Notes under the pieces: generated by a model
Database searches by the model: none
The model's input: the letters and a program-made list of their open reading frames with translations, nothing else
Told to the model about the DNA's origin: nothing
Part shown: in pieces, positions 58,758-64,000 of the stretch
How the letters are laid out: each line of letters begins with the position of its first letter
Numbering within the stretch: the stretch's first letter is position 1
Translations under genes and position numbers: made by a program
From: Bifidobacterium cuniculi
Lineage (GTDB): Bacteria > Actinomycetota > Actinomycetes > Actinomycetales > Bifidobacteriaceae
Length of the DNA stretch: 64,000 nucleotides
Reading direction: 5' to 3'
NCBI RefSeq assembly: GCF_000741575.1
Contig: NZ_JGYV01000001.1
Coordinates: 1 to 64,000 of the forward strand

Positions 58758-60230
58758 ATGATGGACATGACAGTGGAACAAGCCGCCCGGGCCGTCGACG
58801 GCAGGCTGCTGGACCCGGGACAGGCCCGGATCGGACGGCTGGTCACCGCGGTGACGACCGACTCGCGCGACGTGGCGACCGGCTCCCTGTTCGTCGCCAT
58901 CGCCGGGGAGCACGTGGACGGCCACGACTTCGTGGCGACGGCCGCGTCCGCCGGAGCGGTGGCCGCGCTCGTCGACCATCCGCTGCAGGACGTGGACATC
59001 GCGCAGATCGTCGTGCGGGACACCGTGCAGGCGCTGGGCGCCGTGGCCGCGGCGAACCTGCGCATGCGCCGTGCCTCTGCAGCCCCCTTCACCATCGTCG
59101 GCATCACCGGTTCGGTGGGCAAGACCACCACCAAGGACCTGTTGGCCGTCCTGCTGGGCAGCCTGGGACCCACGATCGCACCCCAGGGGTCCTTCAACAA
59201 CGAGATCGGCCTGCCGCTGACCGCCTGCCGCGTGGATGCGGACACGCGCTTCCTGGTGGCGGAGATGGGCGCGAACCACCTCGGCGAGATCGCCGGTCTG
59301 ACCCGCATCGCGCCTCCGGACATCGCGATCGTGCTCAAGGTGGGCGTGGCCCACCTGGGCGAGTTCGGTTCCGTGGAACACATCGCCCAGGCGAAGGGCG
59401 AGCTGGTGCGTGGCCTGGTCAACGATGGCGTGAGCATCCTCAACGCGGACGACGGGCGCGTGGCCGCCATGGCCCGCCTGACCCCGGGGAAGCTCATCTG
59501 GTTCGGCAAGGAGCATGCGCAGGCGCACGACGGGGATGATTACGTGGCGGCCGATGACATCGTCCTGGGCGACGACGGCCACCCGCGCTTCCGCCTGGTC
59601 GACAATGGCGGCGTGGACGTCGCCGTCACCCTGGGACTGGTCGGGTCACACAACGTGATGAACGCGCTGGCCGCTGCCGCTGCGGCCCGTTGGCTGGGCG
59701 TGCCGCTGGAACGCGTCGCCTCCCTGCTCTCCTCGGTGCATTCCATCAGTCCGCACCGCATGGCCGTCGGCCAGGTCGTGGACGGCGATGCGCGCTTCAC
59801 CCTCATCGACGATTCCTTCAACGCGAATCCCGATTCCATGAAGGCCGGACTGCGCGGCCTCATGGCATGGCACGCGCAGGAGCCCGCACAGCCGTACCGC
59901 GTGGCCGTGCTCGGTGCCATGCTCGAGCTGGGAGGCGACGAGCAGGAGGCACACCGCACGGTCGGCGCGGCGGCTGCCGAGCTGGGGGTCGACGCCGTCA
60001 TCGCAGTCGGCTCGCGGCAGGACGCGCACCTGCAGTCCCTGGCACAGTGCATCGCCGATGGCGCCGCCGCGGCCGGGGGATGTACGGTGTCCTGCGTACG
60101 GGCCACGGACGACGCGCGCGCGGCGGTGCGCGCACTCAACGCGGCCCACCCCGACATGGCGGTACTGCTCAAGGGATCGCATGCCTCGGGCCTGAGCGAC
60201 CTCGCCGACGAATGGGACGCCCGGGGATGA
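58758..60230 (+). CDS. murF: UDP-MurNAc-tripeptide--D-alanyl-D-alanine ligase
   Basis: A 490-residue MurF, adding D-Ala-D-Ala to UDP-MurNAc-tripeptide in the cytosol. N-terminal domain: TTDSRDVATGSLFVAI and GHDFVATAASAGAVAAL. ATP loop GITGSVGKTTTKDLL, FNNEIGLPLT, VAEMGANHLGEI (Mg-binding Glu/His), and C-terminal HRMAVGQVVDG, DDSFNANPDSMKAGLR and LGAMLELGGDEQEAH. All essential motifs are present, in contrast to the preceding MurE-like protein. GGGAAGGAAC precedes ATG 58758. Confidence 0.97.
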   Translation: MMDMTVEQAARAVDGRLLDPGQARIGRLVTAVTTDSRDVATGSLFVAIAGEHVDGHDFVATAASAGAVAALVDHPLQDVDIAQIVVRDTVQALGAVAAANLRMRRASAAPFTIVGITGSVGKTTTKDLLAVLLGSLGPTIAPQGSFNNEIGLPLTACRVDADTRFLVAEMGANHLGEIAGLTRIAPPDIAIVLKVGVAHLGEFGSVEHIAQAKGELVRGLVNDGVSILNADDGRVAAMARLTPGKLIWFGKEHAQAHDGDDYVAADDIVLGDDGHPRFRLVDNGGVDVAVTLGLVGSHNVMNALAAAAAARWLGVPLERVASLLSSVHSISPHRMAVGQVVDGDARFTLIDDSFNANPDSMKAGLRGLMAWHAQEPAQPYRVAVLGAMLELGGDEQEAHRTVGAAAAELGVDAVIAVGSRQDAHLQSLAQCIADGAAAAGGCTVSCVRATDDARAAVRALNAAHPDMAVLLKGSHASGLSDLADEWDARG

Positions 60231-60300
60231 CCGACGTGACGGCCCCGGAACACAACGCAACAGCAATCCACGGATACGCTACGAATAGGAGAACCTCAAG

Positions 60301-61407
60301 GTGATCGCCCTCATCATTGGCATCCTGGTCTCGCTCATCGTGACCATGGTCGGCACCCCCGTGCTGATCCGAGTGGTGCACAAGCTCAACTACGGACAGT
60401 ACATCCGCCAGGATGGCCCCCAATCCCACCAGGTCAAGCGAGGCACGCCGACCCTGGGCGGCGTGGTCATCGTCCTGGCCGTGCTGTGCGGCTGGGGCGC
60501 CTCGGCGCTCTACCGATACTGCTCGCATGGCATGGTCCCCTCCTGGACGGCGATTCTCACCCTCTTCGCCATGGCCTCCATGGGGCTGCTCGGGTTCATC
60601 GACGACTTCGCCAAGGTGCGCAAGAAGCAGAACGAGGGCCTGACGGTCCACGGCAAGTTCATCGGACAGTTCATCTTCGCCACGATCTACGCGGTGCTGG
60701 CGCTCCTGCTGCCCACCAAGTCGGGTTACCCCAGTGCGCAGGCGGGCGTGAGCTTCATCGAGACGCCGTTCTTCAGCTTCGACTTCGCGGGCAGGGCGGT
60801 GTCCATCATCCTCTTCGTGGTGTGGGTGAACTTCCTCATGGCGGCGTGGACGAATGCCGTGAACCTGTCCGACGGCCTTGACGGGCTGTGTGCGGGATCC
60901 TCGATGATCGCCTTCGCCGGCTACGCCATCATCGCCTTCTGGGAGAGCTACCACCTCAAGGGCGGCAGCGAGGGCGGCTTCACCTACAGCGTCTCCGACC
61001 CGATGGACCTGACCATCATCGCCTGCTGCGCCGCCGTGGCCTGCCTGGGCTTCCTGTGGTACAACTGCAACCCCGCCTCGATCTTCATGGGCGACACCGG
61101 ATCGCTGGCGTTGGGAGGCCTGTTCGCCGCCATGTCCATCGCCACCCACACCGAGTTTCTCGCCATCATCCTCGGCGGCCTCTTCGTGGTCGAAGCCTGC
61201 AGCGACGTCATCCAGGTGGGCTATTTCAAGGTCACGCACAAGCGCGTGTTCAAGATGGCGCCGATCCACCACCATTTCGAACTGTGCGGCTGGACCGAGA
61301 GCAAGGTCGTCGTGCGGTTCTGGATGATCGAGCTCATGATGGTGCTCATCGGCCTGGTGGTCTTCTACTCGGACTGGGCGGCGCGTTCGGGGCTGCTGCT
61401 CGGCTGA
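60301..61407 (+). CDS. mraY: Phospho-MurNAc-pentapeptide translocase
   Basis: A 368-residue MraY, transferring phospho-MurNAc-pentapeptide to undecaprenyl phosphate to form lipid I in the membrane. About ten helices. Active-site motifs: QVKRGTPTLGG, FIDDFAKVRKKQNEGL (Asp-Asp), NAVNLSDGLDGL (nucleophile Asp region), FMGDTGSLALGG and the HHHFEL motif (PIHHHFELCGW). The start is GTG 60301, preceded by AGGAGAACCTCAAG. Sensitive to MraY-targeting antibiotics in other species. Confidence 0.97.
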   Translation: MIALIIGILVSLIVTMVGTPVLIRVVHKLNYGQYIRQDGPQSHQVKRGTPTLGGVVIVLAVLCGWGASALYRYCSHGMVPSWTAILTLFAMASMGLLGFIDDFAKVRKKQNEGLTVHGKFIGQFIFATIYAVLALLLPTKSGYPSAQAGVSFIETPFFSFDFAGRAVSIILFVVWVNFLMAAWTNAVNLSDGLDGLCAGSSMIAFAGYAIIAFWESYHLKGGSEGGFTYSVSDPMDLTIIACCAAVACLGFLWYNCNPASIFMGDTGSLALGGLFAAMSIATHTEFLAIILGGLFVVEACSDVIQVGYFKVTHKRVFKMAPIHHHFELCGWTESKVVVRFWMIELMMVLIGLVVFYSDWAARSGLLLG

Positions 61408-61484
61408 CGGGCGTGCATGCCGTGCCGCGACGGCATCGGCGACGGATACAGGCATAAGGAATCTCAAGGACTAAGGACAGGAAC

Positions 61485-62921
61485 ATGGACAAGGATCTGG
61501 CGGACAGCACGGTACTCATCGCAGGTTTGGGCATATCAGGCAGGGGCATGGCACAGGTGCTCGACGGCCGCGACCGCGCCACCCTCACCGTGGACGAGGG
61601 CAAGCAGGACGCCGACCTGCACTCCTTCGACCAGGTCGACTGGAAGGACATCGACCTGGTGTGCACGTCGCCCGTGTTCAACCCGCGCACGCCGTTCATC
61701 CTCGAGGCACGGTCGCGCTCCATTCCCGTGATCAGCGAGGTGGAGCTCGCGTGGCGCATGCGCGTGGACAATGCCCGCACCGGCTGCCCGGCTCCTTGGA
61801 TCGGCATCACCGGCACCAACGGCAAGACGTCCACCACGGAGATGGTCTCCGCCATGCTCACCGCCTGCGGCCTGGTGGCCCCCGCCGTCGGCAACATCGG
61901 CAAGTCGGTGTCGCTGGCCGCGCTTGACCCGGACAATGACGTGCTGTGCGTGGAACTCAGCTCCTTCCAGCTGCATTTCACGGATTCCCTGCAGCTCCAG
62001 GCCGCCACGATCACGAACATCGCGGCCGACCATCTCGACTGGCACGGGGGCATGGAACGCTATGCGCAGGACAAGGCGAAGGTCTTCGACGGCGCGCGCG
62101 CCGTCATCGCCTACAATGCCCAGGATGCGCGGGTGAGCGAACTGGCCCGTGAGGCGCGCACGCAGGAGGGATGCGTCCATGTGGGCTTCACGCTGGAACG
62201 CCCGCAGGAAGGACAGATCGGCGTCGAGGACGGTTGGATCGTCGACCGCAGCGGCCTGCTGGGGGCGCCCGTCGCCGACCATCACCGCATCGCGGCGCTC
62301 ACCGACTTCCCGTACCTGTGCGAGCCCGACGGCACGGTCTATCCGCACCTGCTCGCGGACGCGTTGACCGCGCTGGCGCTCGTGGCGTCGATGGACGTCG
62401 ACATGCAGGTCGCACTGGATGCCCTGCGCCGCTTCAAGCCCGGCGGCCACCGCATCGAGGAGGTGGCACGGCTGGGGGAAGGGCCTCTCACCATCCGCTT
62501 CGTGGATGATTCCAAGGCCACGAACGCGCATGCCGCCCGCGCCTCCCTGTCCAGCTTCGCACCCAAGTCGGTGGTCTGGATCGTGGGCGGACTGGCCAAA
62601 GGTGCCCGTTTCGAGGACCTGGTGCGCGAGGAGCGCGACCAGCTGCAGGGCGTCGTGGTGATCGGCAAGGACCAGGAACCCTTCGAACAGGCCCTGCGCT
62701 CGCAGGCACCCGAGGTGCCGGTGCGCATCATCGACCCGCAGGATAACGCCACGGTCATGGAGCGTGCCGTCGAGGCGGCAGGCACCATGGCCCATGAGGG
62801 CGACGTGGTGCTCATGGCGCCGGCCTGCGCATCGATGGACCAGTTCGCGTCCTACGCGGACCGCGGCGACCAGTTCGCCGCGCATGCACGTGCCTGGGTG
62901 GCGGCGCATGGCCGGGACTAA
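61485..62921 (+). CDS. murD: UDP-MurNAc-L-alanine--D-glutamate ligase
   Basis: A 478-residue MurD, adding D-glutamate to UDP-MurNAc-L-Ala. N-terminal Rossmann start [14 protein letters not shown], then [10 protein letters not shown] and [13 protein letters not shown] loop [50 protein letters not shown], and C-terminal [25 protein letters not shown] and [22 protein letters not shown]. Length is normal. ATG 61485 follows AAGGACAGGAAC. Its end overlaps ftsW by 14 nt. Confidence 0.97.
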   Translation: MDKDLADSTVLIAGLGISGRGMAQVLDGRDRATLTVDEGKQDADLHSFDQVDWKDIDLVCTSPVFNPRTPFILEARSRSIPVISEVELAWRMRVDNARTGCPAPWIGITGTNGKTSTTEMVSAMLTACGLVAPAVGNIGKSVSLAALDPDNDVLCVELSSFQLHFTDSLQLQAATITNIAADHLDWHGGMERYAQDKAKVFDGARAVIAYNAQDARVSELAREARTQEGCVHVGFTLERPQEGQIGVEDGWIVDRSGLLGAPVADHHRIAALTDFPYLCEPDGTVYPHLLADALTALALVASMDVDMQVALDALRRFKPGGHRIEEVARLGEGPLTIRFVDDSKATNAHAARASLSSFAPKSVVWIVGGLAKGARFEDLVREERDQLQGVVVIGKDQEPFEQALRSQAPEVPVRIIDPQDNATVMERAVEAAGTMAHEGDVVLMAPACASMDQFASYADRGDQFAAHARAWVAAHGRD

Positions 62922-64000
62922 GCGCAAGCCCCGCTCCGCTTCGTCGCGCGGCAGCGTGGAAGGCAGCCCCAAGCCCTACGCCGTGCGCACGCGTTCCGTG
63001 AAGGCAACGCCGCGCAAGGCCGGCAAAACCGAGGCGAACGAAGAGGACTTCTCACGGTACACCGGGTGGCGCATGCTGCTCAACCCCATCTGGTGCTACC
63101 ACGGCTTTGTCTGCGCGGTGGCGATCCTCACGGTCTTCGGCGTGGTCATGGTCTTCTCCAGCTCGTCCGTGACCATGGTCTCCGCCGGCCTGTCGCCCTG
63201 GCGCCAGGCCATCTCGCAGGGCACCTTCGCCCTGGTGGGCATCGTGGCCTTCGCCGTGGCCTTCATCATGCCCTATCGCAGGTACGAGAAGCCGCGCATC
63301 CTGCGTTTCCTCGTCGCCGTTGCGCTTTTCCTGCAGTTTCTTACCCTCACGAAGCTCGGCATCGACGTCAACGGCAACCGCGGCTGGATCGGCGTCGGAT
63401 CGCTCACCTTCCAACCTGCCGAGCTGCTCAAGCTGGTGCTGTGCGTCGCCCTGCCCGTCGAGCTGCTGCGTGCCAGGCGGCGCGTCCACGCCACCCCGGT
63501 GCAGCGCTACGCCTTGGTGGTCGTCGCCTACGTGCTGGCACTGGCACTGGTGATCGGCGGCAGGGACCTGGGAACCGGCATCATCCTCGTCTTCATCGGC
63601 GTGGTGGCGTTCTGGGCCTGCGACTTCCCGCGCAAATGGCTGCGCCTGGCCGCCCTGGCCGTGGCGGTCGGGGTCGTGCTGCTGGCCGTGCTGAGCCCCA
63701 ACCGCATGCAGCGCATCCTCGCCACCTACCAGGGCTGCGCCAGCGGTGACGAACAAGGCACCTGCTACCAGTCAATCCACGCGAACTACGCCATGGCTTC
63801 CGGCGGCCTCTTCGGCGTGGGCATGGGCAACTCGCGCGAGAAATGGAACTACCTGCCCGAGGCGCACAACGATTTCATCTACGCCATCATCGGCGAGGAA
63901 ACCGGCTTCGTGGGTGCCGCAATCGTGCTGCTGCTCTTCGTGGTGCTGGCATGGTGCCTCATCGTGGTGGCCTGCCAGATGCCGAACCGCGCCTGTGCTG
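62908..64000 (+). CDS. ftsW: Septal peptidoglycan glycosyltransferase FtsW (cut by window end)
   Basis: The first 364 residues of an FtsW, the SEDS-family glycan polymerase that works with FtsI at the septum. A basic N-terminal tail of about 45 residues ([15 protein letters not shown]) precedes the first of the membrane helices ([22 protein letters not shown]). Conserved SEDS features: [80 protein letters not shown] (the loop with the family Asp/Glu). ATG 62908 lies inside the murD end. The gene is truncated at base 64000, and murG/murC/ftsQ presumably follow. Confidence 0.95.
   Translation, partial: MAGTKRKPRSASSRGSVEGSPKPYAVRTRSVKATPRKAGKTEANEEDFSRYTGWRMLLNPIWCYHGFVCAVAILTVFGVVMVFSSSSVTMVSAGLSPWRQAISQGTFALVGIVAFAVAFIMPYRRYEKPRILRFLVAVALFLQFLTLTKLGIDVNGNRGWIGVGSLTFQPAELLKLVLCVALPVELLRARRRVHATPVQRYALVVVAYVLALALVIGGRDLGTGIILVFIGVVAFWACDFPRKWLRLAALAVAVGVVLLAVLSPNRMQRILATYQGCASGDEQGTCYQSIHANYAMASGGLFGVGMGNSREKWNYLPEAHNDFIYAIIGEETGFVGAAIVLLLFVVLAWCLIVVACQMPNRACA

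Overview
The window looks like a chromosomal segment of a high-GC actinobacterium, almost certainly a Bifidobacterium or close relative. The evidence is a bifidobacterial dcw cluster, an ilvC, ldh, lexA/nrdR/serA neighbourhood, and a nan-nag sialic-acid cluster organised like the one known from Bifidobacterium breve. I see no rRNA or tRNA genes, no CRISPR array, no transposase and no prophage genes.

Layout. 0-3.5 kb: purA, a small membrane-anchored protein, and two tandem CrcB fluoride channels. 3.5-5.2 kb: a decayed sugar locus (LacI-type regulator and MFS remnants) ending in a short inverted-repeat element; an intact MFS relative follows on the other strand (5.2-6.7 kb). 6.9-13.4 kb: a NarL-type two-component system diverges from an operon for a secreted I36/crystallin-like protein, a lipoprotein, a peptidoglycan-binding-domain membrane protein and a MacB-like ABC exporter. 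13.6-16.9 kb: ilvC, a BrnTA-like toxin-antitoxin pair whose toxin has no usable start, and an MFS efflux protein. 17-21.8 kb: a second, paralogous two-component system diverges from a secreted papain-like (YiiX/NlpC-type) protein and a lipoprotein. A related short repeat lies on each side of this module.

21.9-38.7 kb is a complete sialic-acid / N-acetyl-hexosamine catabolic island. One arm (minus strand) encodes a peptide-type ABC importer (binding protein, permease, permease-ATPase fusion, ATPase), NanA, NagB, NagA (here frameshifted) and two SGNH acetylesterases. The other arm (plus) encodes a DUF4862-like protein, NanK, NanE, an alpha/beta-hydrolase esterase and a GntR/FadR-type regulator (NanR). 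The logic is: import sialic acid, remove O-acetyl groups, cleave to ManNAc, phosphorylate, epimerise to GlcNAc-6-P, deacetylate, deaminate to fructose-6-P. A palindrome placed exactly between the -35 and -10 of the importer promoter, with related half-sites at the other two promoters, is a strong NanR operator candidate.

39-53.8 kb is housekeeping: a secreted protein, HrpA helicase, an RsmC-like methyltransferase, HflX, lactate dehydrogenase, a CDF metal exporter, LexA divergent from a YneA-like LysM protein, NrdR, SerA and a HelD/HelR-type helicase. 53.9 kb to the end is the dcw cluster: mraZ, rsmH, ftsL-like, ftsI, a degenerate MurE-like protein, murF, mraY, murD and a truncated-by-window ftsW.

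Intergenic DNA is rich in long, near-perfect inverted repeats (stems of 15 to 51 bp). One family shares the motif AGAAATTGTTCATTTTT, and one member encloses a 69-bp CGTA tetranucleotide tract. Positions and reading frames were derived by eye. Family assignments rest on recognised motifs and gene order, not on database searches.
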